Shown here in pieces: positions 1-13,000 of a stretch of DNA of 43,550 bases. Below the pieces are notes generated by a model, which saw nothing but the letters and a program-made list of their open reading frames with translations, did no database searches and was not told the DNA's origin. Numbering within the stretch: position 1 is the stretch's first letter; each line of letters begins with the position of its first letter. The position numbers and the translations under genes were made by a program. The DNA lies in contig JAAMXP010000726.1 of assembly GCA_019693395.1 (NCBI GenBank), positions 7,268 through 50,817 on the forward strand, written 5' to 3'. The DNA is from Ettlia oleoabundans. Its lineage: Eukaryota > Chlorophyta > Chlorophyceae > Chlamydomonadales.

Positions 1-2818
1 GCGTGCTGCCCTTGTCCGCATCTGCTGTGACTGGCGTCAGCTGATACTGCTTGCTGTTGCCGCCGGCGTTGTGGCCATTGATGCTGCGCAATGGCATGAG
101 CAGGAACAGCAGATTACAGGAGGTGCTGGGCATCTCGTGTTCAAGGCAGGAGTCAACACCAATATCAGCTGCTGCAGAGCTTGTCAACAAAGAAGAGGCA
201 CAGGATGCTGCTCCAAGTGCACCAGCGGCAAAGGTATATGATATATGGGGGCAGCGGCACCAGAGCATCAGCCGTGAGGAGCAGCAAGAAACGAAAGCAG
301 CGTACAAACATATATACAGCAGAGGCAGGAGGAGTGGTGGAAGGTGTAAGAACCAGTATGGGGCGGCGGCGGCCTGCTTACAAGACAAACCCGCCTCCAA
401 AGGACCAAGCCTGCTTCGACCCGTAGATTGCTTGCAGCGACTTGGGCATGTAAAGAATGGCGTCTTCTTTCTGCAATTGGAGCAGTTGCACCGTGGAAGG
501 AAGGGAAGGAAGGATGTGGGTTCACAAGTGAGGGAGGCGATTGCATAAACAGGCGGGAGGAGCACCTCAGGCTTGACCACCCTGGCCATGCCAGTAACAG
601 CATATGCCGAGAAAAGAATCAAAAGGTTGGCCTGGGGAATGCCGCCTAGCTGGGAAGAAACATGCACAACTGAGGCACATCCATGCACCCTGTTGTCAGC
701 ATGGATGGCAATACACAGTTTTGTTCGGACCTATCTTGGAGCCCCCCTCTCGCCCAACTCACACTGGCGCCTCGCAGCACCACGTTGCTCTGCTTGATGG
801 TGAGGCTGCGGGTGATCCTATACACCCCAGGGGGTACCAGCACCGCAACCCCTTCCCGTCCCTGGTTCAAAAACCCATCATGCTCAATCTGCGCATGTGT
901 GGGAAGGGAGGGGTGGAAGCTGGAGCAGTTGCAAATTTCTGGGGACGAGCGGGGCATGAAGCGCCGCCATTGCCATGCACATGGAACACTGCTGACACCT
1001 GCTGGTCCCGATCTGGTGTCACCGGGGCGCAGATGGCACAGAGAGGGCCGCGGCTGCAGCCGTGCCACGAAGGCTGAAAGTATACCATGCCCAGCTGTCA
1101 CAAACTGTCTACACAGCTGCTAAGTCCACCCACCATGCAGCGCTTCTGTCTATACTGGGTGCTGCAGTCGTATGTGTTTAGGAGGTAAGCTGCCTGCGAG
1201 GCTGCCTCTATTGCGTCCAGGAAGGCCTGTGTGTCATCTGCATGAACAGCAGCCCAGCGAACCGGGGAATTAGCAGGACGCATGCAGGTGTGAATAGCAG
1301 GCGGGCAGACAAACTCAATTGTTAGGCTGGCAGGCAGGCAGACTGGCTGGCGAGCAATGGGCAGCAACAGGCACAAGGGTGGTTGTGACGCGACGCAGGT
1401 AAGGCAGGTGAATGGTGCACCTGTCACGTTGTCCCCCTTGGCTCCAAAATCCACCACATTGAACTGTGCTGGATAATTAGGAATAGCGCGCTTCAGCCCT
1501 GCAACGAGAAAGCAGCACACAACACAGCTCTTAGCGCTGGGAAACGGGTTGAGATCACAGGTTGATATGCAAAACGCGAGTTCTGCTGGAAATGGAGACA
1601 AATAGCGTCCGGTCGACCTCAGAACAGCCTCTAAGTTCCTTGTCTTATCAACACTTATGAGCAAGGCTCCTCCCCTCTCACCCATGTATCCAGCATAGCT
1701 CCAGTCTGCCAGGCGTGAGGTGGGGCTCCAATTGCTCCCATTCCTGCCCCAGAAGGGACTGTAGTAAGCGTTGCCCGAAGGAGGGGTGGGTGAAGGCTCA
1801 GGCTCAGGCGTCGGAGTGGGATTGGGCTGGGTTGGAGGAGGGTATGGACGTGGTATGGGCTGCGGTGGAGGCGACGGCATAGGACGGGGTCTGGCGCGTG
1901 GAGGGGGTGGCCGTGGCCTAGGCGGTGGTGGTGAGCTAGTTTGTTGTGGCTTGGGTGATGGCGGCGGTGAGTGGTTGGGACGCGGGGCAGGCACCGGTCC
2001 ACCGGCTGGTCCACACCTGCAGTTTGCAACATGTAAAGTGGCAAGCATTTAGAGCAAGCTAGCCAACTAAGCCCGCCATGCGTAAGCTTTGCTGCAGCTG
2101 ACACGCCTCAGCATAACGTTGCTGCCTTAGTGGTGAATGCAGCCATTCCGGCATTCAGGCGTGCAGCCAGCTCACGTGTATTGGAATGTCAATGTCTTCT
2201 TGGCACGCTTGCAGATGTCCCTCCCAAACTTTTGGTCCACCGCTGGAACTGCGCAGGAAGAGCGGCGGAGGCACTTCATCGCCACATGCCTGCATTACAT
2301 AATGGCAAGCAGGGAAGTGGGTGCACACGTAAGACTATCGGCGATGCAGGAAGGGAGGATATACGAGTGGGCCTGTCTGCACCTGAAAGGCAATCGCGGG
2401 GCTGGCAGCAACCAGGGCTGCCATCCGCCGACCTGTAGCTTGTCGTAAAGTTGCATCTTTGTCCGAGGTTGCCATAGATGGGTTTAATGATGGCGGTGAT
2501 GACTTGTCCTGTGTCGCATCTCGCTTCTGCCTTGCCAAACTCTTTGGCGCTGGCGGTTTTCAGAGTGGCACCTGCAAACATGGGGGAACGTACAGGTGGG
2601 CAGGCAGACTCCAAGGGTGGGCAGGCAGGCCTCAGTGAAACACATAAGTTAGAAGGCATCAACCACCAGGTGTGAGATGTGCCCGAGGGCTTCTGCACAC
2701 ACACACCTGCCACTGCTGGAGCGGCAGCCACTGCTAGCAAAAGTGCCAGCGCTGCTGCCGCCATGTGCCTCAGGAATCTTGGCATAGTCGAACCACCGCC
2801 TGGCGGCGCGTTCCGCAT
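1..2818 (-). CDS. Secreted pectin-lyase-fold (Pectate_lyase_3-type) protein, C-terminus off window
   Basis: Exons on the minus strand, 5' to 3': 2818-2707, 2571-2433, 2016-1682, 1498-1421, 1237-1134, 888-763, 470-382, 83-<1; phases chain cleanly. The N-terminus has a signal peptide (MPRFLRHMAAAALALLLA, with ATGs at 2818 and 2785). A short Cys-containing module around CDTGQVITAIIKPIYG follows, possibly lectin-like, which I cannot confirm. Next comes a Pro-rich, hydroxyproline-type linker of about 70 residues. The catalytic-fold region then opens with VVDFGAKGDNVTDDTQAFLD, continues through VLVPPGVYRITRSLTIKQSN, VVLRGAS and AILYMPKSLQAIYGSKQAW, and ends at the edge with LTPVTADADKGST. This is the usual opening of plant and algal right-handed beta-helix proteins of the Pectate_lyase_3 family. 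The likely place is the cell wall or outside the cell. The exact substrate cannot be read because the later coils are missing. Confidence 0.82.
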
Positions 2819-3921
2819 TTTCCAATCTTCACGCTGCGATTGATGCTCCGCTCCGTGCTTCCGCTGAATGTAGGCAGCACTACAGTGAAGCCGATTCGGC
2901 AGCTGCCCGGCAGCCTTGGGGCCCTTCCGGGTGCTGATACAAAGCTTTCAACAAGCTGTGAATGTTGTAAACAGTCGACGGTATGCCAGAGTTCACCTAG
3001 CGTGTCGCCAGAACCACAACCCTCCACTAGATGGCCAGACCTGTAAGAGATGGTCGCTTGGCTCAGCGTCCGACAGCCTGTCAAATGTGTGCTAGATGAT
3101 TTGACCGCATACCAAGAGGGCGTGAGTAAGGTGGATCGCGACGCTGCTGCGCCTGCTGCCACACCACGCGCGCGACCGCCCGATCCGGATCCGGTCACTG
3201 TTTTAGCTACGCAGCAGTAAAATGCCTTGTTGCGAGCCGGTGAAGACTAAGACCCGGGTACTTCGTGACACTGGCAGCTATATGATATACACGGGCCCAG
3301 CTTGGTCCCATGGGCGCCCCGCTAGTGCTGGCAAACTACACAAGCAGCTAACCCCAGAACCGGCCAGCCACGCGTTTACAGAGGAACCCATCTCACTGGG
3401 GCGGTACCAGCATTCTTTGGTGCAAACGGTGAGAAATGAACACTCACCAAAGGTGTTGAAGGCAGTGTCTGTAAGGCTGATGATGTTGGCACCATCGCAT
3501 CACCGACCACCCGGTAGAAGCTGCAACACATCGTCACTGCAGGGTTGCAGTGATGATACGAGGCCCCATGTTTGTTCCAGCACACCAACATTAATAAAAT
3601 TAGGAGTGGTTGTCCCGGCAGGGAGTCGGATGAGCCAGAAGCAGTAGTGCTGCACTCCACTGCGATGTGCCTCGACCTTTCATCGAAGAGAATCTCGGGA
3701 TAACAGAACGAGATGCGCAAGCCAGATCCAGGCTGACCTGGAGTAACAACAGCAGCATGGTCTGTACAATTTCCACTTTCACAGCAGCAATCGATATTCT
3801 CATTCCAGCTGCTGGTCATCCTAGGCTGCCTCTAGAACCTGCAGCTATATGCCGGCAGCTATCAGCAACCTTCCTGCTGGTGCCGCTCCTGTCCGTCAGC
3901 AGCCTTTGGCCACTGCGTCCA
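2819..3921. other. Intergenic interval, tandem minus-strand genes
   Basis: This holds the promoter of the pectin-lyase-like gene and the 3' region of the CWF19L1 gene. A TTACA (TGTAA on the minus strand) lies at 3376-3380 and could be the CWF19L1 polyadenylation signal. The open frames here show no family similarity and no splice-consistent partners. I see no RNA gene or repeat. Confidence 0.5.
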
Positions 3922-6900
3922 TTACTGCATGATGTCGTACGGCCGGAAAGCTTCCTTGAATCGCTCTGTGCGTGCTTCTTCTTCCGCCTTACTTGCGGCA
4001 CACGCCTTCCAATCAGCCCTGCGCGACCACACATGCGGGGATGCAGCCCGGTTGGTCCTTGGGGCTGCCCAGCGCAACCATCAACCACAGCAACAGCAGG
4101 GCACCAACTGCTGGTAGACAACCACCGCTACCTCGCAGGTCAAAAGCGCTCAGCAACTGAGTTTGCGTCCCAACCAGGGTGGCTGTGTATGGCGTGTGGT
4201 TGTGTGACTGACGAGTCGATTGCATCAGGCAAGTGTGCCCAGTGCCCACCTGTGTGGCACGCCTGCCAACTCAGCCAGCACCTCCCGCCCGTAGTTGAGC
4301 GGGAAGCGCTCGCCGTAGGCAATGGGATGCACAAGCCGGCTGCCGTCGGGCAGCAGAGCCACAAAGTATTCGCCCTCCCCCACTGCACCCACACGATGAA
4401 AAGTAAAAAAGTGAGATCTCTCCAGACTGCGCATGCAACATTTCTTCACCGGAAACATGGAATGATTGAAGAGCAGATCTAGGGCTTAGGCCGGGTGGAA
4501 GGGCTGGTCAACAAGTATCAGCCCGCCAACAAGGGTGACTGGACAGGGATTTGCAGTCATGGCAAGAAGCCCGGGGTCTATGCACCCAACAACGCCGGAA
4601 GCAGTCCCCAGCTTGCGGACGGCAGTGCAGCGAGCCGCCCCACCTGCACTTTTAAGTTGCTCCCTTGCTGCTGCATCACCCGCCACCTTGGGCAAGTGCT
4701 TGAGCTCAAAGCCATGCTGCGTTGCACCGCGCTCAAACACTTGCTGCACCTGCTTTGCAGCAGCGGCTGCACAGGGTCAATGGTGCCGCAATGCGGCATG
4801 TCAGCGGCAGGTAGGAAGTTCCACGCCTGTTTGAAAGCAACAAGAACTGTGATCACGCTGGGAGCATAAGTGTCACCCTAAGGAAATGATAGTGCCGGGT
4901 GCTGGAGGTGCAGCCAGCACTACCAGTTGTGTGTTGCACTTAAAACAACTGTCAAAAGGTGTGCACTTGGTGTGCACTGCGCCATGTTCACGACCGCTTT
5001 GCACCTGGTACAGCAATGGCGTTTATGTGGCAGTGGTTTCCGCCGCTCTTGCGCAGCGCCATGTACCGCTCAAACCCCACCAGCTCCTTGCCAGAAGCTG
5101 CAAAGCAGCTGCGCAGCGCCGACAAGTACCTGCAGTACAGGTGAGCGAGGCAATTCTCCCAAACGGCGACGTGAGGTGATGGTTCCAATAAAGTGCTCGC
5201 TTTGGGTCCAAACAAGAGAAGCCCTGCCATTTCCAGCTGTTGGCAGCAGCCCCTCACAGCCCGGCTGTTTCTCCCCGCCCCCTAACACCTCTGCATCTCC
5301 TCTGTGGTGCTGTTGGGTGCTGCTAGAGAGGATGGAAAGTGCTCCACGGGCAGCACCAGCACGTGCTGATCCGTGATGGCCCCCTTGTCCAGCGCCACAT
5401 AGCACTCCTCACCTGAAGTTTGTGAGAGATATGGAGACATAAAGGGGACGTGGAAAGTGCAGAACTTAAGTGAGAGAGGGGGAGAGAAAGGAGACATGGG
5501 AAGTGAAGATCCCGAGGAAACCAACAAAAGAGATGCGCTTTGAGGGCGTACAACTGTGATAGCCTACAAGCGGCAGGAGCTGCCAGTCACATGTGACCAG
5601 CAGCGAGGCGGGGACACGCGCATGCCACATGCTCGACCGCAAGCAAATTTGTCAGTTGTAATTTGAGGCATGGGTGGCAGGCCAGCACTTACCCACAGAC
5701 GCCACCAGCTCCACATCGGCGTTGGGGTTGCTGAGGCAGAACCAGCAGCCCTCCACTGGCTTGGCAACCTTGGCCTTGGCCTCTGCCCCACTTGTGGCAG
5801 CGTCAATGAACAACGAGCGACCCATGAGCTCTGCAGGCAGCACACGAGAGTTGGAGGGGACGTGTAGCGGGGCATGTAGCATGAAGGTGAGCTAGCTGAC
5901 AAACAATGCGCAGAACCAGGATTCAGTTTGTTGGTTAGAAGAGCAGATAGCATGTGCACATGCTGGCAGCGGCATGGGATGCAGGCAGCAGCAATGGTGG
6001 CAATTGGAGAACGATTGTTGTCTTCCCAAGCCAAACCCAATGCAGAGTGGCCGTAAATGCAGTGGAACTTGGCAGCCAGCCATATGTGCTCAAACGTGAA
6101 ATGAGATCCGCAGTCACATGCAAGCTGTGCTGTGCTGTGCTGTGGAGTGCTGTGGTTTCTCACGTGATCCGGTGAGCTGGCAGGCGCGCTCCATTGCCTC
6201 CACGCTGTCAAACTGGACGTGGCAAAAGGCGTTGAGCTTGCCTGCATATGGAGGCGTGTGTGTGTGTGGGGGGGGGGGGGGGGGGGGNNNNTCTCTGTCC
6301 ATGTGCTTATCGGCTGACTGACAAATGACCTCACAACATTTTTTTGCCCAGACAGCATGTGTGTGTAGTGAATGAGACACTCACTCACCCTCATTGTTTG
6401 CGCGGCGTACCACATCGACCACAGTGCCGCACTGACTGAAGAAGTCGACTATGTCCTCCTCGGTTGCCCTGCAGTACCCATGGGGATAAGGTAAATGAGG
6501 ACGACAAAGAGGAGACGGTTGATTGCTCAGGGGTACAGGTGCAAGCAGCGGGTGCCTGGATAGGTAAAGCATGAAGAACCACAGGCACGCGGGATGGCGC
6601 AGATCCAAAGTGTTGGGACAATGCGGGCCCCCATAGAGGCAACGTAGCAGCAACACAGTTGCGGTTCCCTAGGACATGCCTGAAAGGCACGTTGCGCACA
6701 AACGCCGTTTTTTGCTTGTCTTTCACAATGTCCTTCCGTCCTGCATGCAGGAAATGCAAGGGCAAGCGGACAGGATCAGATTGCTGCAAGGAGGATTGAT
6801 GCGGATCATATTGAAGTGCTGGCGAAGCCCAGGGATAGGCGGCGACATGAGCAAGCTGTCATGATAGCTTGGTCAGCAGCACAGCTGCCCACTTGATGGG

Positions 6901-9734
6901 GAAGCGCTGCAACTTGTAGATGGGCCGCCAGCCCAGCCAGCCATGCAACCAAGCCAAGCAGCATGCGGTGAGCACCCCACCTAAGCTAGGTGCTGCGATG
7001 GGAAGCCGCTGCTGCTGCTGCCGCTTTGCGCCGCGCTGCTGCCACCGCCAGTCCTGCGTGCCCAGCTGCTCATCGTCCTCGTCACCCAACGCCTCGGCCC
7101 CTCGCTTCCTGCTCACCACTTCATATGGGCACCTGGTGGTGCCCTTTGGGACCGATGTGAGCTGCACCAGAAGCAGCAAACTCATCCCAAGGTCATTATA
7201 ACCTGGGGTCCAACCAAGGCCCAAAGAAGCCACAAATCACTTGATACCTGTCGCTGCAAGGCTAACTGCAAGGCCAACTGACTGCACGGCAGCCCCACCT
7301 CGTCCAAACTCTCCACAGCTGCATGGTGGCTGCCCAAACTGCCCAACGCTGCCTTGCTCCCCCACTTGCCAGCCATCCCAGGGGGTTGCAACCATGGCAT
7401 AACCATGGCACCCAGAAGATCCCTGACGCTCAACCGCTACGTGTATGAGAACAGCTGCCCTCAGTCGTCAGGAGAGACTCAATAACAAGACACTGAGGCC
7501 ATAAGGGACACAGCTGCCGCATACACACCTGCTCTGGAGTCATTTCTGCGGCGGGTGTGAGTGCCAGCGCATGCAGCCATTTCTGCTTGTTGGTGTTGCC
7601 CACCTGCACAGCGGCCAGGCCAGCAATTGCAACCTGCAACATCAGCTACTCAACTTGGAGGGCAGTTGCCTCAACCAACAGCTCACACAAAACTCGGCGA
7701 CACCCTACAACGGTGCAGGATGATCCATCAATCTCTGCACCACTTCCGGCTAACTTGCACACCTCTGCCAGGGCAATGAAGCGCGTGACGTGCCCTCCAG
7801 CTCCCAAATCGGCGTTCAAGTATGGTGGCCGCGCATAGAAGGCACGCCTGCCTGCATGATCAGTGACAGAAGGAGCCATTCCGGCTCATGTATGCGCCAC
7901 AGCAGCGTGTCTTGAGAAGCAGTCAGGTCGCCTACACGGGGCAATATATTTAGTCATAGGCATGTGGACGACTCGAGCAGTAACTACAAGCGAGCCAGCA
8001 GAGTGCAGTTCACCTGCTGCAATATGGTACCGGGGCCGGCACGCCAACGCCACCTCAGCGCACATGGCAGACCCTGCACCCACAGCAAACGCCGTTGGGC
8101 AGCAGCGGATTAGGGATGAAATGCACAGGCTTGCAAGACTGTGAACGAAGTCATGAGGACAGGTGACACAACGCAGGCGCCCTGTATATGTACTTTGCAA
8201 TGCTGCAACACGCAAGGTTGTTTCGCCTCGAGGGACAGTGCTGCTTGTGGGAGCTGAAACAATTGTGGCGCTAGCAGACCGAGCTACTATCCTGGCTGCA
8301 CCCCGATAGGTTGCCACTAACGTTAACTTGAGCTGCCAGCAATCGGGAGTTATAAAGCTGACATGAGGCTGAGAGTCAATCAGCAGGTACAAAACTGGTC
8401 AACACACCCTCCAGCGGCAAGCCTTGTGGCTTGGCGGCATCAGGCAACCCATCACAGAGTTCAGCCGGCCACTCGCATGTGAGCAACACATCGATGTCTC
8501 CCTCTGCCTTTGCCAGCGCCAGCTTCAACCGTTCCACATCTGGGTGTAAGAAAAGAAGAAGGAGGCAGGCAGTCACACATATGCGGGCTGAGGGAAATGC
8601 GAGCGGACAGGCAGGCAGGTCAGCATGCGGGCAAATTGGCAGGCATTCGCAGCATGAAGCGAAAAGCATATTGGAGTCGCTGCTGCTGGAGACTGCCATG
8701 CAGGGGCGCAGGCAAGAACCACACTGGCAGTGGCCCTTCCCACCGCTTGACTGCAGCATGGTGGGTAGGATGCATGCTGCTGCTGGAGCCATAAGCACTT
8801 TAAACAGATCATGCTCAGGTCAAGCCATGCGGGAGCACTGCGTGCAGGGGCAGGCGCACCGCTCTCTGCGTAGTATCTGCAGCCAGGGCCGCGGCTGCTT
8901 GTGCCAGTGGGCTCCTGGGACTTGAAGGCAGCGGCATTGTACTGCCCATCCAAGAAAGCCACCAGCAGGCCGCTGACAGTGGCCACTCCACTGCGCCCCA
9001 AGTACTTCACATTGCTGTCGGACGCTGCAGATAGATGACCAAGTCGCAAGCCAAGATAAGGTAGGCAAGCAAGTTTGAGGAGGTTTCAGCGGACATTGGG
9101 AGCGACGCAGAGGGCACCTAATCAAGCCAACAGCAGCCAGACATGCGTTGCAAAGCCGCCACCAGACACCGGCAGTCTGTGTTGTTGTTCAATGGCGGGA
9201 CTGCTTGTAGGTCCACACCTGACAGGGCTTCCAATGCCTGCTTGCTGCCGTGGCCCCACCCACCCACAAAGTAAGTGGGCACTGGTGCCTTCTTCTCCCC
9301 CGTTATGTAGGGTAGTAGCTCGCCATTGTAGTCCCCATCATCTGGTCCTGCTTTCAGCACGCAGGTGAGCCAGGCAGCTCATTTGGGTAGCAGGTAAGGA
9401 GAGCAAACACGCAACCGGTGGCGCCGGCGGCAGCAACAGGTGGCAGCGCTGGCGGCAAGAGTCGGTTCTGGCAGGGGGCGACTGCTCTTCGAGCCGATGT
9501 TTTAATTTCACCAGTTTCAGCCAATGTGAACAAAGCCAGCAAACAGTGTCGGCTGCAGTCTGCGCCCCATCACTGGCACAATCGGAGTTAAATCGCCTCA
9601 CCAGAGCCCTCAAAGAAGCCTCCAGTGCAAAGCAGAATATCGAAAGGGCCGTTTGAGGCATTGACGGCCGCTACTCGCTTGAAAAGTGCCTCCACTTTGC
9701 CCCCCACATTGCCAGCAAACAGTGCCTTCACCAT
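3922..9734 (-). CDS. CWF19L1: CWF19-like protein (CwfJ/Drn1 family) with internal RRM
   Basis: Seventeen exons, 5' to 3': 9734-9602, 9347-9170, 9014-8860, 8539-8408, 8073-8014, 7851-7763, 7603-7529, 7161-6981, 6740-6680, 6468-6389, 6241-6164, 5830-5693, 5412-5289, 5129-5005, 4766-4644, 4382-4250, 4018-3922; 653 aa. Residues 1 to about 270 are the metallophosphatase-like N-domain (MVKALFAGNVGGKVEALFKR, FDILLCTGGFFEGSG, APVPTYFVGG, CRPRYHIA, VTRFIALAEVGN). A basic stretch and then an RRM (TAFVRNVPFR ... NAFCHVQFD ... LMGRSLFIDAA) occupy about 340-415. CwfJ C-terminal domains 1 and 2 follow (WFCLSNPNADVELVASVG, DQHVLVLPVEHF, NHCHINAIAVP, QHGFELKHLP, FPLNYGREVLAEL, FRPYDIMQ). The family acts in spliceosome disassembly and lariat debranching in the nucleus. 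The HIT-like HxHxQ motif reads HCHIN, with Asn for Gln. The exon 9 donor at 6679 is GC rather than GT. Assignment is firm; individual splice sites are inferred. Confidence 0.93.
6268..6291. repeat. Poly-G tract running into an assembly gap (4 N)
   Basis: A (TG)n run leads into 20 consecutive G (6268-6287) and then NNNN (6288-6291), all inside the intron between two RRM-encoding exons of CWF19L1. The Ns mark an unresolved stretch, so the true intron length is unknown. The coding exons on either side are not affected. Confidence 0.95.
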
Positions 9735-10020
9735 CGTTTCATTGCAAGCAATCGCTTAGAGTTGCCGGCCACTATGTGCGCAAAACTGCCTCGCGGTACG
9801 ACAGTGGCGGCGCTGCGGTACAGATGCTGATGGTCGCACAATATAATATAAGGCCCGGTGAAGCGTAATAAATGCCAAGTCACGAACAGTCATGTACATA
9901 TGTCCAACTGAATCCTAATCTGAAAGAAGGTGAACACAGAGGCCTGCGCAACTACACTGCTAACCAAAGGATGAGCCAGGCTGAGGTGAGGCTAAACCAC
10001 AAGTCCAGCTACGCTGCTTG

Positions 10021-13000
10021 TCAATAAATTTCCGCAGTCGGCAAGTTGAGTGGACACGAATCGCCAAAGCTGGTGACAGGTACGTACTGCCCCACGCTCA
10101 TCTCTTCAACCAACTGCCTAAACACTGGCTCCATCTGCAAGGGCAAGCGAAGGACAGAGCCACAGCAACAATGTGGACAGGGTGGATGGGTTGGCGGGTT
10201 CAGGTGCTTCCTTCCTAGGTAGCCAAATCGCTGAGCAGTACGAGAGCGAATCAGCACCGCAGGGCACTAGCAGGCAGCCACCACATGAGCAAGCTCAATC
10301 GTGCAAACGTTTCCATCTCCCACCCCCTCCTGCCTCCTAAGGAATGAAAACATGGAATCGGTCAGCCTGTAGCACCACTCACCGCCAGGAAATTGATCAA
10401 AGATGCCTCGGCCATGCTGTAAGCATCGGCGTGTGGCAGCTGCATCATAAATGCATTAGGCTGCACAACGTGCTGCATCCCCATGTAACGTGTCACCAGC
10501 GCCTGCCAAGCCCGGTGGTAATAGCTGCCCCTGCAGGCAGGGAAGGCAGCACGAGCGCTATGCAAGGTTATCCAGTCAGGTATACAGAGCACCAGGCAAG
10601 CAGGCACAGCAGATGGCTACAACCGGCTGCCCAATGCGGGACTGCCAGGCCTTACAAAGCGGAGAATAGCATTGAAAAAAATACGGCCCATCAGGCAGCA
10701 GTGTGCTCTGCTGCTATACGGGCCACCCACCCACCCACCTCAGCCGCTCATCAGCCCATGGCACATGCCGCTGCCGCATCATGATGAAGGGCGCAAAGCC
10801 AGGCTGCGGGATGACGGGGTAACCATTATCTTCATCACCGTGCATGTCACCTGCAGCACAGCCATCAGATGCACACATCCATTCAGGGAAGTAGCATGCG
10901 CAACTCCACACGTTGGTTGAATTGACAAAGCAGCAGCTACACACAGGCAGGCCGCTACGGCGCCGTCTCCTCCCGCGTGCTGCCTCTGCAGGCACACGCA
11001 CCACCCAGCCCTCTACCTGCCTGCCAGTTACAAATCGCACTGGCCGTCACATGATGGAAAGCATGTGAGGCACCCGCGGGGTGCAGATGCAGACGCGTCT
11101 AGACGGCACAAACTAAGGGTCTGCCTACCAGCCACATACCGCTTGATGGGCAACGAAGCAAGGCAAGACTAGCCCGCTACCCGAGTGTTTCCGCTGCCAA
11201 TTAACCGCACCTGCCTCAAACCACAATTCTGGCAGGGCTGCGGTCTGGCTGCTGCTGAACCCATGGTCCTTGTAAATCCGCGCCTTTCCCTCTAGATACT
11301 TTCTCAGCAACGGGAATTTCCCAGCCTCTGCAGCAGCAGCAAGTGAACGATTTGTGAGCGGTGCAGCGGCAATAGAACGCACAGGGAAGTGGTGCACATG
11401 AAAGGCATTGAGGCAGTAGCCGGGGAGCGCGCTGTAAGGCTTATTTGGCTATGGTTGCCTGGACACAAGGTCGTGTAAACAGTCCTGGCGCCTGCACATG
11501 CTGATAAGCTCAGCTGCTGCAAGGTTGGTCTGATGGGCAATGGGTCCAATACAAGATCGCCCTCAACAAGACCCGCACCTGCGGTGACAACTGCCATTGC
11601 ACTTTTCACTGCCGAGTCCAGCGATTTGCCACGCAGCTGACCTGCCTCGCCGCTCATTCCCTCCCGCACGCTGCCATAGGGCGTCAGCTGAAACGCTGGC
11701 AGCACAAGAGCAGCGCCCTTGCGCATCGCCTCAGAGGCACGTTGCCAGCGTGTATTTGTGCTCAGAAGCTGCCGCACATCAACCGCTGCCATGTCAGAGC
11801 CCAGGAAGACCACAGTGTGCTCCTCGTCCACCTCTCCCTGCGCAAACGGGGGCAGGTAGGCAGAATAGGGACTTCCGTCAACCGAGTGCTGTGCAATGAG
11901 CCAGCAAGGACACCTGGTTATCCAACAATAAATTGATGGTTGCTGATTCAGACACGGACAAATGCCGCAATATGTCAACGCACACCCAAAGAGTTTAATA
12001 GGGAACGATCTGCACTGCAAAGCACTTGAAACGGCACAACACAATCACCAACACCAACTGACTGCATTCTTGACCAAGCACCGCTAGTCTCTAGGCGCAA
12101 TTCACGCACCTCGGGCTGCTGCAGCGCCAGCAGCGCCTTGTTCTGAAGCGCTGCCTGAGGCATAAGCCCCGCGCCGCTGCCCAGCTGGGCTGTGATCTCC
12201 TCTGTCCACAGCTCAACCCGCAAGTTGCACATGCCTGCCAACCGACAGCAAATAACGAGGCAAATAGACGCATGCGGCAAGGTTGGCAGGGAGACATCTC
12301 TGTGCATGCTGGCCACGGTGCTTGCAGGTAAGAGCAAGCAGGACCAATGCCAATGCCCCGCGAACTAGGCAGGATATAACGGGGCGGTGGCTACAGGGCA
12401 TGAATGCTGCCATGCCGTTCAACCACAGCGATCCTGCGGCCACATGGGACCTTCAACCCCAGCACACAACCCATCCTCACCTGCCGCCTGAGCTTGCTTC
12501 TGCACCTCCCGCACCCGCGCCCTCAACCGCGGCAATGACCAGCCACTGTATTGGCAGCCCCCTCCCCCGAGGCCAAGCGCTGACAGCCACGAGTTTGCTC
12601 GGCGCAGCTGGTCTGAAGTGGCCACTTCGTCAAGGCAGATATAGTGGCGAGACGTGGAAACAGGAGCATAGACCACCGCCATCACTGTGTGCGGCCACAC
12701 AGCGCAGTGGCTCAGAAGCAGCGGCAGCCTGCACCGGAGCAGGGGCATGACAAGCAGGCAGGGCACTAGGGTAATGCGCAAGATTGCGTGTACACCAAGT
12801 CGTGGTAGCAGGTATTGTGGCATGGAGCGCATGGCACGAAGCGTGATGGAACAATGGATCCACCGTCTATGCCACCACGTTCCTGCACCACAATACAAGT
12901 GCAGGAACATTCCCTCACCTGTCCATATGCAGTGTGGCGATCGCTGTGGCATTGCCGATGGCCGCTGTGGTGTTGCTTCCCTCCCATGCAGCCGCCCGCT

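Noticed and set aside
3667..4482. 271-codon plus-strand frame
   Set aside because: It overlaps, in antisense, two firmly assigned CWF19L1 C-terminal exons and has no family similarity.
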